Counted from the first letter of the stretch, positions 27,614 through 39,644 are shown. The stretch: 64,000 bases of DNA from Vibrio ruber DSM 16370 (GCF_900163965.1 NZ_FULE01000014.1:186001-250000), one strand, 5' to 3'. Program-made: numbers and translations. Notes: generated by a model not told the origin, from the letters alone.

Positions 27614-29323
27614 TTATTGATAGGTAATCTCACCTTTGGGCTGATATAGAGAAGCATCCACAGGGCTATGCGTCTGTAAATACGCTTTTAAAACGTCCGC
27701 ATCAACAAATCCGGTATTCACAAAACCGATATGATCGGTCAGTTTGGGATAACCATCCCCACCGGCAGCATTAAAACTCGGAACAGTAAAGCGATAGGTT
27801 TGTGTCATCCGGAGCGGCTCACCACCAATTTTTACATCAGAAACACCGGCAGCACTGACTGTCATGGAAATACCGGCAAACTGTGCGTAGGCTCCCGAAT
27901 CAACAGGCTTGGTCGCCACCTGATTCAGATAGTCGATCACTTCGGCACCGGACATATCGACATAGGTGATAATATTGGCAAAAGGTTGCACTTTCAGGAC
28001 ATCTTTATACGTGACATCCCCTGATTCGATTGAATCCCGAACCCCACCGGAGTTCATCACAGCAAAATCAGCCTTAACCTTATCTTTATGAGCCATTGCG
28101 ATTAAGTGTCCCAGATTGGTTTGCCGGAAACGCACAACATTTCTGTCACCTTCCAGACGTCCTTTTACTGTCGCAATTTTTTGTTCTAACTGAGCCTTAC
28201 CTTTCTCTTCATAAGGGGTCAAAAACTTCAGTAGCGCTGGATCTTCCGGTATCTGTTCATCAACCAACACGCGCTGCTTTTTACCATTATGTGTCACTTT
28301 TTTCTTGAGGTTGACCGGTATCAGTTGATAGCTGACCATCTTCAACTGCCCGTTGCGGAATTCATAGTCTGCCCGACCCACATATTTGCCCCACTCGTGC
28401 GCCTGAACAATGTATGTCCCATTCTGTTTGTCTGGTTGGCAAGCATCCCCGGGTTGAAAATGTGTATCAGCAACATTCGGACCTTCCATACAAACCGGCT
28501 CCTGAGAATGCCCACCGACAATCATATCCAGTGATCCCGGCTCCAGATAACGCGCCAGTGCCACATCTCCCGGAGCATTGATTCCATGCTGGCCGTTGAC
28601 GTAATGCCCCATATGGGTCACAGCAAAGATCAAATCCGGCTGTTCTGTTTTTTTCAGTTCCGCAATCAGTTGCTTCGCTTCAACTTTCGGGTCTCTGAAT
28701 TCAACATTGCCGATATATTCCGGATTACCGATTTTCGCGGTATCTTCGGTGGTCAAACCAATCACCGCAATACGAATCCCCTGCTCATCAAAAATTTTAT
28801 ATGGGCGGAATAGTCGCTTGCCAGTGGTCTTGTCATAGATATTGGCTGAGAGCATCGGGAAATTCGCCCATTGGCGCTGTTTGAATAACACGGACAATGG
28901 ATTGTCAAACTCATGGTTACCGACCGCCATTGCATCGTATCCGATGATATTCATCCCTTTAAAATCCGGTTCTGCATCTTGCAAGTCGGATTCTGGCACA
29001 CCGGTGTTGATATCTCCGCCAGAAAACAACAGCACGCTGCCGCCTTCGGCGGCAACTTCCTGACGAATCTGATCAACCAACGTTTTGCGGGCAGACATCC
29101 CATACTCATCATATTTGTTCTTCCAGAACCGCCCATGATGATCATTGGTGTGAAGTACCGTCAGATGGTATGTTTGATCCGGATGCCACTGTTTTTCAGG
29201 GGTTGTGGTACATCCCCATAAAAACACCAGTAGCAGCGCGGTGAGAACGGTTTTCGAGTAACGCCACTGATTTGAAAACCATTGATTTGAAAACCATTGC
29301 GTTGAAATAAGTGATAATCGCAT
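27614..29323 (-). CDS. nutA: NutA/UshA-type 5'-nucleotidase lipoprotein
   Basis: 569 residues. The N terminus is a lipoprotein signal with lipobox LWGC and Cys38. The metallophosphoesterase domain shows LHTNDHHGRFW, GGDINTG, GNHEFD, VTHMGHY and GGHSQEP. The C-terminal 5'-nucleotidase substrate domain includes NSGGVRD and SFNAAGGDGYPKL. Vibrio NutA is a membrane-anchored enzyme that dephosphorylates extracellular nucleotides so nucleosides can be taken up. The start at ATG 29323 follows AGGAATATT. Just after the start, the protein contains a duplicated WFSNQ segment encoded by a 15-base tandem repeat. Confidence 0.92.
   Translation of the reverse strand: MRLSLISTQWFSNQWFSNQWRYSKTVLTALLLVFLWGCTTTPEKQWHPDQTYHLTVLHTNDHHGRFWKNKYDEYGMSARKTLVDQIRQEVAAEGGSVLLFSGGDINTGVPESDLQDAEPDFKGMNIIGYDAMAVGNHEFDNPLSVLFKQRQWANFPMLSANIYDKTTGKRLFRPYKIFDEQGIRIAVIGLTTEDTAKIGNPEYIGNVEFRDPKVEAKQLIAELKKTEQPDLIFAVTHMGHYVNGQHGINAPGDVALARYLEPGSLDMIVGGHSQEPVCMEGPNVADTHFQPGDACQPDKQNGTYIVQAHEWGKYVGRADYEFRNGQLKMVSYQLIPVNLKKKVTHNGKKQRVLVDEQIPEDPALLKFLTPYEEKGKAQLEQKIATVKGRLEGDRNVVRFRQTNLGHLIAMAHKDKVKADFAVMNSGGVRDSIESGDVTYKDVLKVQPFANIITYVDMSGAEVIDYLNQVATKPVDSGAYAQFAGISMTVSAAGVSDVKIGGEPLRMTQTYRFTVPSFNAAGGDGYPKLTDHIGFVNTGFVDADVLKAYLQTHSPVDASLYQPKGEITYQ
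29268..29297. repeat. 15-base tandem duplication in nutA signal-peptide region
   Basis: TGATTTGAAAACCAT occurs twice head to tail inside the nutA coding sequence and keeps the frame, repeating five residues before the hydrophobic lipoprotein signal core. Confidence 0.9.
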
Positions 29324-29552
29324 AATATTCCTGCCAATCCTGATCCCTGACTTGACTGTCCGTTGCTATTGGCTACCTCAGCAGACCTGAACATCAGCTA
29401 GCCGTATACATTAACCAGTTAAGAATACTATAAAATTATGAACTTAAGGTCACAAAAATATTTGATGATGTGATCGCAAACCAGATACCAATTCACGCGA
29501 GCTTTCACCAGATTAGCTGACCGCCGAACCGGTTTTCAGAAACCTGAAGGCA
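29324..29552. other. spacer between nutA and kdsA
   Basis: This stretch of about 230 bases is the upstream region of nutA and lies after kdsA. I see no gene or recognisable operator; it should hold the nutA promoter. Confidence 0.4.
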
Positions 29553-29583
29553 TAAAAAAACCACCGCATAATACGATGGTTTT
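29553..29583 (-). terminator. rho-independent terminator after kdsA
   Basis: On the minus strand the arms AACCATCG and CGGTGGTT (one G-T wobble) are followed by a T run, 30 bases after the kdsA stop. Confidence 0.8.
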
Positions 29584-29612
29584 GATAGGTTCAGTCTCAT
29601 CAATGAAACAGT

Positions 29613-30488
<876 letters not shown>

Positions 30489-31304
30489 TTAGTGAATGGT
30501 TACGGCTGTAGTACGCAACAAATTCACCTGATTTTTCAATAACTCAGCAGCGGGGTCATCCGGGCAATGCTCAATAAAATACTGATAATCCGAAAGCGCA
30601 ATCTGATGACACTCCAGTTGCTGATAAATAAATCCACGATCGCGAATTTCATAAGGATCATCGGGGACAAACGTCAGCGCCAGATTGGTACATTTCAACG
30701 CCAGAGTATAACGTTCTTCACGCATCAACGCACTTTTCAGCAAAGCCAGCCAGCGTCCGATAATGGTCGGGTGATCGCTGACCCGAAGGTGTTTCGGTTT
30801 TAATTTGGCAAGTGGTCCTTGACTGCCGATCAACCAGGCTTGTAGCGTATGCTTTGAAACATATTCGCCAGAAAACGGATTCAAATACACCGGCTCTTCA
30901 CCGGACCAGTCAATTTGAATTAAAAACTGGGTCGGAAACATCACCGGTTTCAACGGAAATCCCAGCCGGCTGCTGAAGTACAATAATAACGCGCCCAGAC
31001 TGACAGGGATCCCTTTACGATGTTCAAGTACCTGATCGATAAATGCATTACGAGACTCAAAATAAGCCTCGTGATCACCCGAGAACCCCCATTGCTGATA
31101 GAATAACTGCAAAAAGGCGTCCAAGCGTGCTTTTGGCTCAGCAGCGTCATCGAGATACGCTTCAGCTTCATACGTCATATTGACTAACGTCTGTTCCGCC
31201 CACGCAACCCGGGTTTCAGGATTAATGGCCTGATTCAGGACAAGCGCACCTTCCACCAGCTCCATCGCATCAAAATCTTCGTCAAATAATTCAATCATAG
31301 ACAT
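30489..31304 (-). CDS. sirB1: SirB1-family (YchA) transglutaminase-like/TPR protein
   Basis: 271 residues. The N-terminal two thirds match the SirB1 transglutaminase-like domain (HRKGIPVSLGALLLYFSSRLG and later PTQFLIQIDWSG). The C-terminal part resembles a short tetratricopeptide region (YTLALKCTNLALTFVPDDPYEIRDRGFIYQQL). The family is widespread but has no settled biochemical role. It sits 12 bases after sirB2 and before kdsA, the same order as ychQ-ychA-kdsA in E. coli, which supports the call more than the sequence alone. Confidence 0.88.
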   Translation of the reverse strand: MSMIELFDEDFDAMELVEGALVLNQAINPETRVAWAEQTLVNMTYEAEAYLDDAAEPKARLDAFLQLFYQQWGFSGDHEAYFESRNAFIDQVLEHRKGIPVSLGALLLYFSSRLGFPLKPVMFPTQFLIQIDWSGEEPVYLNPFSGEYVSKHTLQAWLIGSQGPLAKLKPKHLRVSDHPTIIGRWLALLKSALMREERYTLALKCTNLALTFVPDDPYEIRDRGFIYQQLECHQIALSDYQYFIEHCPDDPAAELLKNQVNLLRTTAVTIH

Positions 31305-31316
31305 ATCGGCCCAGTA

Positions 31317-31700
31317 TTAATGCATCAATATTGGTAACTTGGTCAAAGAAATTTGTCCGGCCATAGCAAGCCAGCCTAATGCACCAAGAAATGCCAGACT
31401 CCGCAAAAATTTACCCCGCCCCAACTTCAAGGTAAAAACACCTAATGCAATATAAGCCAGCATACACATGAGTTTTTCAGTCAGCCAGGCAGCTTCAGGT
31501 GTAAAGGGGATAAAGCCGGTCACCACACATAACGCAGCCCCGGACAGCAACAGTAATGTATCATTCACATGCGGTGCTATTTTCAAAAAGCGATGATGAA
31601 GCGCTTGAGAATTGATCATCATCAGCCCATAGCGGTAACAAAATAGAGCGACACTGAGCGCAATCGTGAATAGGTGGAAATATTTTAATCCCAGATACAT
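31317..31700 (-). CDS. sirB2: SirB2-family integral membrane protein (YchQ)
   Basis: 127 residues with four predicted transmembrane helices: about 6-24, 44-65, 75-95 and 102-120. The family segments are YLGLKYFHLFTIALSVALF and HVNDTLLLLSGAALCVVTG, with a conserved His in each. Function is unknown; early Salmonella work linked sirB to invasion gene control, but this is not established. It is a member of the hemA to kdsA run, 40 bases after prmC. Confidence 0.88.
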   Translation of the reverse strand: MYLGLKYFHLFTIALSVALFCYRYGLMMINSQALHHRFLKIAPHVNDTLLLLSGAALCVVTGFIPFTPEAAWLTEKLMCMLAYIALGVFTLKLGRGKFLRSLAFLGALGWLAMAGQISLTKLPILMH

Positions 31701-31740
31701 AAACGTCCTCTTATGGGCACTTTTTTATGGCATAAAACAG

Positions 31741-32598
31741 CTATGGCAAAAAGCAGCCGACGGTCACGCGATCATGACCAGAATCATCTTGCTCAGTGTG
31801 AACGGACTGATACCCCAGAGATTGAAGTAATCCTCTGACTGATTCGGCTTGTTCATAACCGTGTTCAAACAACAACCATCCCTGTGGTTGCAGGTATTGC
31901 CTTGCTGCGGCTGCAATAGTTCTGATATCCGCCAGCCCCTGCTCTTCTGCAACTAAGGCCGAGCGCGGCTCAAAACGAACATCTCCACATTGCAAATGCG
32001 GGTCATCCGCATCAATGTAAGGTGGATTTGAAACGATCAAAGCAAATTTCGTACCTTTCTCAACCCCTTCAAACCAATTTCCCTGAGAAAAGCTCACATT
32101 CGTGATCCCCAACCGCTCTGCATTTGCCTTGGCGACCTCACAAGCTGCCGGCTGAATATCGACACCAGTCACCTTAATGTCAGGTAACTCTGAAGCCAAT
32201 GCCAAGGCAATTGCCCCGGTGCCGGTGCCTAAATCCAAAATAGGCCCGGTGACTTGCCGCGCCTTTTCCAAGGCAACAATCACCAGACACTCGGTATCCG
32301 GACGTGGAATCAACGTGGCCGATGAGACTTGCAGCGGCAAAGACCAGAATTCCCGTTGCCCGAGAATATAGGCTATCGGTTCACCGTTTTGACGACGGGC
32401 TAATAATTCGGCAAAGCTATCAAGCTGCGATTCAGTGAGCGTTTTCTCCGGCCATGTCAGTAAATATGAGCGGGGTTTTTCCAGAACATGGCAAAGTAAT
32501 ACCGCAGCATCAATGGCAGGCGAAGGACTGCCGCTTTTTGATAAAACGGCAGTGCTGTAACGGGTTAATTCATCAATACGGGCAGGAAGAGACATCAT
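31741..32598 (-). CDS. prmC: peptide chain release factor glutamine methyltransferase
   Basis: About 285 residues from ATG 32598; the prfA stop lies four bases upstream, so translation is coupled. The SAM-binding motif is ILDLGTGTGAIALALA (about 116-131) and the glutamine-binding catalytic motif is VSNPPYIDADDPHLQ (about 185-199). PrmC methylates the glutamine of the GGQ motif in release factors 1 and 2 and acts on the product of the preceding gene. The length is normal. Confidence 0.95.
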   Translation of the reverse strand: MMSLPARIDELTRYSTAVLSKSGSPSPAIDAAVLLCHVLEKPRSYLLTWPEKTLTESQLDSFAELLARRQNGEPIAYILGQREFWSLPLQVSSATLIPRPDTECLVIVALEKARQVTGPILDLGTGTGAIALALASELPDIKVTGVDIQPAACEVAKANAERLGITNVSFSQGNWFEGVEKGTKFALIVSNPPYIDADDPHLQCGDVRFEPRSALVAEEQGLADIRTIAAAARQYLQPQGWLLFEHGYEQAESVRGLLQSLGYQSVHTEQDDSGHDRVTVGCFLP

Positions 32599-32601
32599 CA
32601 A

Positions 32602-33690
32602 TTAACTTTGCTCTGCCAGTGCAGCGAGGAGGTCAGCCTGATGTTCTTGAATAATCGGGCCAATCAAACTATCCAGTTCACCGTCCATCACTTCTGAAAG
32701 ACGATATAAGGTCAGATTAATCCGGTGATCTGATACCCGGCCTTGCGGATAATTATAAGTTCGGATGCGATCACTGCGATCGCCGCTGCCTAACAGATTA
32801 CGCCGCGTATCTGACACTTCAGCCGCCCGTTTGGCTTCCTCAGCCTGAGCTAACCGTGCCGCCAGTACAGACATCGCTTTCGCTTTGTTTTTATGTTGAG
32901 AACGCTCATCCTGACATTCGACCACCACGCCGGTTGGTAAGTGCGTAATCCGAATGGCAGAGTCAGTTGTGTTAACGTGCTGACCACCCGCGCCTGAAGA
33001 ACGGAAAGTATCAATTTTCAGATCGCTGGCTTTAATCTCAGGCAATTCGGTTTCTGGTATTTCCGGCATAATGGCAACGGTACAGGCTGAGGTGTGAACC
33101 CTTCCCTGCGATTCCGTTGCCGGGACACGCTGAACCCGATGACCTCCAGATTCGAATTTTAATGTCCCATAAGCCCCTTCACCATTGACTTTCGCGATCA
33201 TCTCTTTATAACCACCGTGTTCAGCTTCACTGAATGACATCACTTCGATGCGCCATCCTTTCCTTTCGGCAAAACGGCTATACATGCGGAACAGATCACC
33301 GGCAAAAATCCCGGCTTCATCCCCACCGGCACCGGCGCGAACCTCAAGAAAACAGTTCCGCTCATCATTCGGATCTTTCGGTAGCAACAATATTTGCAGC
33401 GTATCGGTTAATTGCTCAATCGATGCTTGTGCGGCTTCAATCTCTTCCTGAGCCATTTCTCGCATCTCTGCGTCATCTTCTTTCGCCATTTCTTCGGCTG
33501 CGACTAAATCTTCTTGCGCCTGCTGATAAGCCTGAAAACATTGAGTCACTTCTTCAAGCTGAGAAAACTCTTTAGATAACGCACGGAATCGGTTTTGATC
33601 CCCAATAATGTCAGGATCACCAAGCAGGTGCTGAATTTCCTCATAGCGCTCAGCGAGCGTTTCAAGCTTTTGTAAAATTGACGCTTTCAT
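32602..33690 (-). CDS. prfA: peptide chain release factor 1
   Basis: 362 residues, the usual length for RF1. Visible motifs are [19 protein letters not shown], the stop-codon-reading region around [18 protein letters not shown] with the PAT-type tripeptide, and [15 protein letters not shown] with the GGQ peptidyl-transfer motif. It terminates translation at UAA and UAG. It lies between hemA (32 bases upstream) and prmC, whose product modifies it. Confidence 0.98.
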   Translation of the reverse strand: MKASILQKLETLAERYEEIQHLLGDPDIIGDQNRFRALSKEFSQLEEVTQCFQAYQQAQEDLVAAEEMAKEDDAEMREMAQEEIEAAQASIEQLTDTLQILLLPKDPNDERNCFLEVRAGAGGDEAGIFAGDLFRMYSRFAERKGWRIEVMSFSEAEHGGYKEMIAKVNGEGAYGTLKFESGGHRVQRVPATESQGRVHTSACTVAIMPEIPETELPEIKASDLKIDTFRSSGAGGQHVNTTDSAIRITHLPTGVVVECQDERSQHKNKAKAMSVLAARLAQAEEAKRAAEVSDTRRNLLGSGDRSDRIRTYNYPQGRVSDHRINLTLYRLSEVMDGELDSLIGPIIQEHQADLLAALAEQS

Positions 33691-33722
33691 AGTTTCTTCT
33701 TTGTACGGAAATAATTTCGAAA

Positions 33723-34979
33723 TTAAAGATTATCAAGCCCCAGACTCTGTCTGATTATAGCCAACTTCGCAGGTTCCCCTTGCTCGGCGGCTTGCTGTAG
33801 TGCACGGGTCGGCGCATGAATTAATTTATTGGTTAATTTATAACTGAGTTCTTGGAGGATTCTTTCCGGATCGCCCCCCAACGCGAGTGCTTGAAGACTT
33901 TTATTCACAAGCTCTTCACGGATATGATTCGCACTGTCACGATAATCGCGGATACTATCGACGGCCTGTAATGACCGCATCCAGCTCATGAACGCCGCAC
34001 TTTCTTCACTGACAATGGCTTCGGCCTGAATCGCTTCGACCTTTCTCTGCTCGATATTGCTGTCTACAATCGACTGCAAATCATCGACACTATACAGATA
34101 AGCGTCGCCGATCTCGCTAACTTCCGCTTCAACATCTCTCGGCACCGCAATATCAACCAGTAACATCGGTTGATAGCGCCGGGCTTTAAGCGCTTTCTCT
34201 ACCATCCCTTTGCCGATAATCGGTAAAGGGCTGGCTGTCGAGCTAATCACAATATCAGCTTTGGCAAGGTGTTCCGGAATCTCTTGTAAACGGATCACCT
34301 GCGCATCAAATTGTTCCGCTAAGCCCATTGCCCTTTCTCGGGTACGGTTCGCCACAATCATGTTCTGACAACCGTTGGCAGCGAGATGCTTCGCGACTAA
34401 CTCGATGGTTTCACCGGCACCGACAAGTAACACTGTTGCATTGGTCAGCGATTCGAAAATATGTTTTGCCAGAGTACAGGCCGCATAAGCGACCGAGACG
34501 GCATTACCACCGATATCCGTTTCAGTCCGAACTCTTTTAGCAACCGAGAATGCCTTCTGAAAGAGTTTCTCTATCGCGGCATCAATCGATGCCAAATCCT
34601 TTGATTCTGAATACGCTTGCTTGACCTGTCCGAGAATTTGAGGCTCCCCTAAAACCAAAGAATCGAGCCCACAACAGACTCGCATCAGATGACGGATTGC
34701 TGCTTGCTCTTCATGAATATAAATACTTGGTTTTAACTCTTGAGGATTCACCCGATGAAATTCAGATAACCAATCGATCAAGCGCCCTTTACTGGTTGGT
34801 TTGATGTCACAGTAGACTTCAGTTCGGTTGCAGGTCGAAAGAATGACGCTCCCTTTAACATCCGCATATTTCCGCAGCTGGCTGAGGGCTTCAGGCAGCT
34901 TATCCGGACCAAACGCAACTTTCTCACGCAGTTCCAGAGGCGCTGTTTGGTGATTAATTCCAATGGCAAGTAAGGACAT
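33723..34979 (-). CDS. hemA: glutamyl-tRNA reductase
   Basis: 418 residues. The catalytic cysteine is Cys50 in [12 protein letters not shown], and [20 protein letters not shown] (about 104-123) and the NADPH-binding [20 protein letters not shown] (about 185-204) are clear. The enzyme reduces glutamyl-tRNA to glutamate-1-semialdehyde, the first step of tetrapyrrole synthesis. It opens the hemA to kdsA run and is divergent from lolB, separated by about 170 bases that must hold both promoters. Confidence 0.97.
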   Translation of the reverse strand: MSLLAIGINHQTAPLELREKVAFGPDKLPEALSQLRKYADVKGSVILSTCNRTEVYCDIKPTSKGRLIDWLSEFHRVNPQELKPSIYIHEEQAAIRHLMRVCCGLDSLVLGEPQILGQVKQAYSESKDLASIDAAIEKLFQKAFSVAKRVRTETDIGGNAVSVAYAACTLAKHIFESLTNATVLLVGAGETIELVAKHLAANGCQNMIVANRTRERAMGLAEQFDAQVIRLQEIPEHLAKADIVISSTASPLPIIGKGMVEKALKARRYQPMLLVDIAVPRDVEAEVSEIGDAYLYSVDDLQSIVDSNIEQRKVEAIQAEAIVSEESAAFMSWMRSLQAVDSIRDYRDSANHIREELVNKSLQALALGGDPERILQELSYKLTNKLIHAPTRALQQAAEQGEPAKLAIIRQSLGLDNL

Positions 34980-35147
34980 CGACTGGAGGTACTCTGATCA
35001 CATCTTTTAAGGGGTAAGACCGGAATTTTACTGTATGCCCTTATTGAAGAAAAGACTTTAACGGATTTGTTTTTATAACTTCGTGATATCAATGCTATAG
35101 TGTTGCTGTTTTCAAGAACCCGTTTTCGATCAACAAAAGCCGTATTT

Positions 35148-35756
35148 ATGACTTATCGTATCCTCCGAGTATTTCTGACAATCATCATTTTAGGAGGCTG
35201 TAGCACTGTGCAGACACCGCTTCAGCCCGTGGAATGGCAATCACACCAGCAACGTCTCCAACAGATCAGCACTTATCAGATTGTGGGAAAACTGGGCTAC
35301 ATTTCGCCACAAGAGCGCCGCTCGCTCAATTTTCAATGGAAGAAATCAGACCATCACAGTCAACTACGTCTAACGACATTTCTGGGGCAAACCGTATTGA
35401 AAATGGATATTTATCCCCAGCGAGCGGAAGCCGATACCTATGAAGGACAGCACTACACGGCTCAAACTCCGGAATTATTACTGCATCAACTGACCGGGCT
35501 CGATATTCCCCTGAGTTCGCTTAGCCAGTGGATTTTAGGGCGCCCGGCGCTTGCGGATAACTTTTCACTGAACCCGGAAAATACGCTGGACAGTCTAGAG
35601 AAAAAACTGGCAAATCAGCAATGGCGAGTACAGTACAAAACATACACTGCCGTGACCTTCAAAACACACCCGCTCCCGTTGCCGGATCGCCTGTCGCTAC
35701 AACAAGGCTCAACCAAAATTAATATCCATATCTCGCAGTGGAAAGTCACACAATGA
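35148..35756 (+). CDS. lolB: outer-membrane lipoprotein insertion protein LolB
   Basis: I start at ATG 35148, which places the lipoprotein signal TIIILGGC at the N terminus with the lipid-bearing Cys18; an earlier in-frame TTG would put 16 residues before it. The 202-residue mature body includes [20 protein letters not shown] and [16 protein letters not shown], matching LolB. It receives lipoproteins from LolA and inserts them into the outer membrane. Its stop overlaps the ispE start (ATGA), giving tight coupling as in other gammaproteobacteria. Confidence 0.93.
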   Translation: MTYRILRVFLTIIILGGCSTVQTPLQPVEWQSHQQRLQQISTYQIVGKLGYISPQERRSLNFQWKKSDHHSQLRLTTFLGQTVLKMDIYPQRAEADTYEGQHYTAQTPELLLHQLTGLDIPLSSLSQWILGRPALADNFSLNPENTLDSLEKKLANQQWRVQYKTYTAVTFKTHPLPLPDRLSLQQGSTKINIHISQWKVTQ

Positions 35757-36646
35757 ATACATCAGATGTTATCAATACCGCCCAAACTGTCTGGCCATCA
35801 CCAGCCAAACTGAACTTGTTTCTCTATATCACGGGTCAACGGGATGATAGTTATCATGAGTTGCAAACACTTTTCCAGTTTCTCGATTACGGGGATGAAC
35901 TGACAATCCGAATCAATACCAGCGGGAACATCACTGTCTCACCGGAAATTGATGGCGTTGCATTGCATGACAACCTGATCTGGAAAGCTGCCCGCAAACT
36001 TCAGCTCGACACACAAACATCGTTGGGTGCTGATATTTACTTGCACAAAGTGTTACCGATGGGCGGTGGGATCGGAGGGGGATCATCCAATGCAGCGACA
36101 GCCTTGGTCGCTCTGAATCATCTCTGGCAATGCGGGTTATCTCAAAATCAACTGGCTGAAATCGGATTGCAGCTCGGTGCTGATGTTCCTGTTTTCGTAC
36201 AAGGCCATGCGGCTTACGCGGAAGGCGTCGGAGAAAAGCTGACTCTCGTCACACCACAAGAAAAATGGTATCTGGTAGTCAGACCCGATGTCAGTATTTC
36301 AACCGCCACCATTTTTTCGCATCCCAAATTAACTAGAAACACGCCCAAGCGAGATCTGACAACGCTTTTACAAACTCCGTACGAAAACGATTGCGAAAAA
36401 ATTGTCCGAAAGCTTTACCCAGAGGTTGATAAGCAACTTTCATGGCTGCTACAATACGCGCCGTCGAGATTGACCGGGACAGGGTCATGTGTTTTTGCTG
36501 AATTTTCGAACAAAAATGAAGCACAACAGGTTCTTTCCCGTTTGCCGGATAGAGTTTCTGCTTTTGTAGCAAAGGGATGTAATATTTCGCCGCTGAAAGA
36601 AACTTTGACAGGCTATACTCAACGTTGTGAAAACAACAATTGTTAA
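35753..36646 (+). CDS. ispE: 4-diphosphocytidyl-2-C-methyl-D-erythritol kinase
   Basis: 297 residues from the ATG at 35753, which overlaps the lolB stop. The N-terminal [22 protein letters not shown] and the GHMP-kinase loop [20 protein letters not shown] are diagnostic, and [13 protein letters not shown] near residue 240 is the third GHMP motif. The enzyme phosphorylates the 2-hydroxyl of CDP-methylerythritol in the non-mevalonate isoprenoid pathway. The lolB-ispE-prs order is conserved in related bacteria. Confidence 0.96.
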   Translation: MNTSDVINTAQTVWPSPAKLNLFLYITGQRDDSYHELQTLFQFLDYGDELTIRINTSGNITVSPEIDGVALHDNLIWKAARKLQLDTQTSLGADIYLHKVLPMGGGIGGGSSNAATALVALNHLWQCGLSQNQLAEIGLQLGADVPVFVQGHAAYAEGVGEKLTLVTPQEKWYLVVRPDVSISTATIFSHPKLTRNTPKRDLTTLLQTPYENDCEKIVRKLYPEVDKQLSWLLQYAPSRLTGTGSCVFAEFSNKNEAQQVLSRLPDRVSAFVAKGCNISPLKETLTGYTQRCENNNC

Positions 36647-36752
36647 GATGGCAAGTGATGCATTAGATCATTCAACCGTTATAACAAGAGTATGATCAAT
36701 CGGCTCACACCCAACCTATTTAAATACTGGACGCAACCCTGAGGTTTCCACC

Positions 36753-37700
36753 GTGCCTGATATGAAGCTATTTGCCGGTAACGCTACCCCTGAACTAGCC
36801 CAACGTATTGCTGATCGCTTGTATATTTCTCTTGGAGATGCCACTGTTTCCCGTTTTTCCGACGGTGAAGTTGCAGTGCAAATCAACGAGAATGTGCGAG
36901 GAAGCGACGTATTTCTCATTCAATCAACCTGTGCACCAACCAACGACAACCTGATGGAACTCGTGGTAATGATTGATGCGATGCGCCGTGCTTCAGCAGG
37001 CCGTATTACCGCTGTTATCCCTTATTTTGGATATGCTCGCCAAGACCGTCGTGTCCGTTCTGCCCGTGTACCCATTACTGCAAAAGTCGTTGCTGACTTT
37101 CTTTCGAACGTTGGCGTTGACCGCGTACTGACGATCGACCTACACGCTGAACAGATTCAAGGTTTCTTTGATGTTCCTGTTGATAACATCTTTGGAACCC
37201 CGGTTTTGCTTGAAGATATGAAAGCACGAAGTCTGGAAGATCCAGTCGTCGTATCCCCCGATCTGGGTGGTGTTGTCCGCGCCCGCGCGACAGCCAAGGC
37301 TCTCGGTGACATCGATATCGCGATTGTTGATAAACGTCGTCCTCGCGCTAACGTGTCTGAAGTCATGAACCTGATTGGTGATGTTGAAGGCCGTGACTGT
37401 GTCATCGTTGATGATATGATCGATACTGGTGGCACACTATGTAAAGCGGCTGAAGCGTTAAAAGCCCGTGGGGCAAAACGTGTTTTTGCTTACGCAACTC
37501 ACGCAGTATTCTCAGGCAATGCCGCTAAGAATATTAAAAACTCCGTTCTCGACCAAGTCATTATCACCGACTCAATTACGCTTTCCAAAGAAATGCAGGC
37601 AACAGGGCGTGTCACTCAACTGACACTTTCAACGATGCTCGCTGAAGCAATTCGCCGCATTAGTAACGAAGAGTCAATCTCAGCAATGTTTAACGTTTAA
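36753..37700 (+). CDS. prs: ribose-phosphate pyrophosphokinase
   Basis: 315 residues starting with GTG, as in E. coli prs, and reading [19 protein letters not shown]. Motifs are [20 protein letters not shown], the flexible loop [17 protein letters not shown], and the PRPP-binding [20 protein letters not shown]. The product makes PRPP from ribose 5-phosphate and ATP for nucleotide, histidine and tryptophan synthesis. The sequence is near full identity with the family over its length. A tandem heptanucleotide repeat covers the stop codon. Confidence 0.97.
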   Translation: MPDMKLFAGNATPELAQRIADRLYISLGDATVSRFSDGEVAVQINENVRGSDVFLIQSTCAPTNDNLMELVVMIDAMRRASAGRITAVIPYFGYARQDRRVRSARVPITAKVVADFLSNVGVDRVLTIDLHAEQIQGFFDVPVDNIFGTPVLLEDMKARSLEDPVVVSPDLGGVVRARATAKALGDIDIAIVDKRRPRANVSEVMNLIGDVEGRDCVIVDDMIDTGGTLCKAAEALKARGAKRVFAYATHAVFSGNAAKNIKNSVLDQVIITDSITLSKEMQATGRVTQLTLSTMLAEAIRRISNEESISAMFNV

Positions 37701-37713
37701 CGTTTAACGTTTA
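37690..37713. repeat. short AACGTTT repeats across the prs stop
   Basis: The heptamer GTTTAAC occurs three times in a row, starting in the last codons of prs and running past its TAA. It may be a slippage product; each copy restores a TAA in one frame. Confidence 0.8.
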
Positions 37714-37740
37714 ACTCATCATTGCTTATTGTTGTCTTTT

Positions 37741-37768
37741 AAAAGCATCTCTTCGGAGATGCTTTTTA
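37741..37768 (+). terminator. rho-independent terminator after prs
   Basis: Arms AAAAGCATCTC and GAGATGCTTTTT enclose the stable loop TTCG. Confidence 0.9.
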
Positions 37769-37925
37769 TTCCCCCGTACATTGCCATTCATTGGCACTGA
37801 TTTTCTGCCAACCAGTTTTAGCATCTATCATCACGGTTCATGCGGTCGTTTTAGGAAGTTTGGGGATAAAAAATTCTGTGCTATTATACCGCGCTTTTCA
37901 TTGTAGACATCAGGAGAGCCTGACT

Positions 37926-38516
37926 GTGAGTCAACCTATAAAACTACTTGTTGGGCTAGCCAACCCGGGCCCAGAGTACGCAAGAACAAGGCATAACGCA
38001 GGAGCATGGGTCATCGAAGAATTAGCCCGAGCTCATCATACAGTGTTAAAAAATGAGCCCAAATTTTTTGGTCTGACCGGTCGAATTAGCATTCAAGGTC
38101 AGGATTTACGTTTACTGATCCCGACAACGTATATGAACTTATCAGGAAAAGCGATATCCGCGCTGGCAAAATTTTATCAGATCCAGCCGGAAGAGATTAT
38201 GGTCGCTCATGATGAGCTCGACTTACCGCCCGGGGTTGCTAAATTTAAACAGGGTGGCAGTCACGGGGGTCATAACGGCTTAAAAGATACCATCAGTAAA
38301 CTGGGCAACAACAAAGAATTCTACCGTCTCCGGATCGGCATTGGTCATCCGGGACATAAAGATAAAGTTACAGGTTATGTGTTAGGTAAGGCGCCTGAAA
38401 AAGAACAGGAATGCCTCGATGCCGCTGTAGACGAGTCTGTCCGCTGTTTGGACATACTGCTCAAAGAAGGTCTTACGAAAGCACAAAATCGTTTACACAC
38501 ATTCAAAGCTGAATAA
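37926..38516 (+). CDS. pth: peptidyl-tRNA hydrolase
   Basis: I start at GTG 37926, behind AGGAGA, giving 196 residues, close to the 194 of E. coli; longer in-frame versions lack family similarity upstream. [20 protein letters not shown] carries the catalytic His23, [15 protein letters not shown] the conserved Asn region, and [11 protein letters not shown] the catalytic Asp. The enzyme releases peptides from tRNA after drop-off. It is followed ten bases later by ychF, as in many gammaproteobacteria. Confidence 0.95.
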   Translation: MSQPIKLLVGLANPGPEYARTRHNAGAWVIEELARAHHTVLKNEPKFFGLTGRISIQGQDLRLLIPTTYMNLSGKAISALAKFYQIQPEEIMVAHDELDLPPGVAKFKQGGSHGGHNGLKDTISKLGNNKEFYRLRIGIGHPGHKDKVTGYVLGKAPEKEQECLDAAVDESVRCLDILLKEGLTKAQNRLHTFKAE

Positions 38517-38526
38517 GGTTATAGTC

Positions 38527-39618
38527 ATGGGGTTTAAATGTGGCATTGTTGGTTTACCAAACGTAGGCAAATCAACACTTTTTAACGCTTTAACCAAAGC
38601 AGGAATTGAAGCGGCAAACTTTCCGTTTTGTACCATCGAACCCAACACAGGTATTGTCCCTGTTCCGGATTTACGCCTTGATGCGCTCGCGAAAATTGTG
38701 AATCCGCAACGGGTATTGCCGACAACGATGGAGTTCGTCGATATTGCCGGTTTAGTTGCCGGTGCATCGAAAGGTGAAGGGCTGGGTAACAAGTTCCTGG
38801 CCAACATCCGTGAAACGGATGCCATTGGTCACGTAGTCCGTTGTTTCGAAAACGAAAACATCGTACACGTCGCTGGCAAAGTTTCTCCGATTGAAGATAT
38901 TGAAGTCATTAACTTAGAATTGGCTTTGGCCGATTTAGACACTTGTGAACGAGCGATTCAACGCCAAGCCAAGCGTGCTAAAGGTGGAGATAAAGCGGCA
39001 AAATTTGAAATTTCCGTTCTGGAAAAACTGCTTCCCGTCCTCACCGAAGGTGGCATGGCCCGAAGTGTCACACTGGCAAAAGAGGAGTTGGCGGCCATTG
39101 GTTATCTCAACTTCCTGACCCTCAAACCAACGATGTATATCGCGAACGTCAATGAAGACGGCTTTGAAAATAACCCTTATCTGGATGCTGTCCGGGAATT
39201 TGCGGCCAAAGAAAATAACGTCGTCGTAGCCGTATGTGCTGCCATTGAGTCAGAACTCTCTGAGCTGGATGATGAAGAGCGAGATGAGTTCCTTGCTGAT
39301 CTGGGGATTGAAGAACCGGGATTGAACCGCGTGATTCGTTCTGGTTATGAACTCCTCGAGCTGCATACCTATTTTACTGCGGGAGTCAAAGAAGTCAGAG
39401 CTTGGACAATCCCGATTGGTTCAACCGCCCCGCAAGCTGCCGGAAAAATTCACACCGACTTTGAGCGTGGTTTCATCCGTGCTGAAGTCGTCGGTTATGA
39501 TGATTTTATTCAATATAACGGTGAGAGTGGCGCTAAAGAAGCCGGTAAATGGCGTCTGGAAGGGAAAGATTATATTGTCAAAGACGGCGATGTGATCCAT
39601 TTCCGATTCAACGTCTAA
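38527..39618 (+). CDS. ychF: redox-regulated Obg-family ATPase YchF
   Basis: 363 residues, the standard length. The P loop is [20 protein letters not shown] and the next motif is [21 protein letters not shown]. The ATP-specifying segment is in [15 protein letters not shown], where YchF lacks the usual GTP-reading NKxD. The C-terminal TGS domain begins near [20 protein letters not shown]. YchF binds ribosomes and ATP and affects oxidative stress responses. It follows pth directly. Confidence 0.97.
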   Translation: MGFKCGIVGLPNVGKSTLFNALTKAGIEAANFPFCTIEPNTGIVPVPDLRLDALAKIVNPQRVLPTTMEFVDIAGLVAGASKGEGLGNKFLANIRETDAIGHVVRCFENENIVHVAGKVSPIEDIEVINLELALADLDTCERAIQRQAKRAKGGDKAAKFEISVLEKLLPVLTEGGMARSVTLAKEELAAIGYLNFLTLKPTMYIANVNEDGFENNPYLDAVREFAAKENNVVVAVCAAIESELSELDDEERDEFLADLGIEEPGLNRVIRSGYELLELHTYFTAGVKEVRAWTIPIGSTAPQAAGKIHTDFERGFIRAEVVGYDDFIQYNGESGAKEAGKWRLEGKDYIVKDGDVIHFRFNV

Positions 39619-39644
39619 TCGGATTGCAAATATTCTCTGTATAT

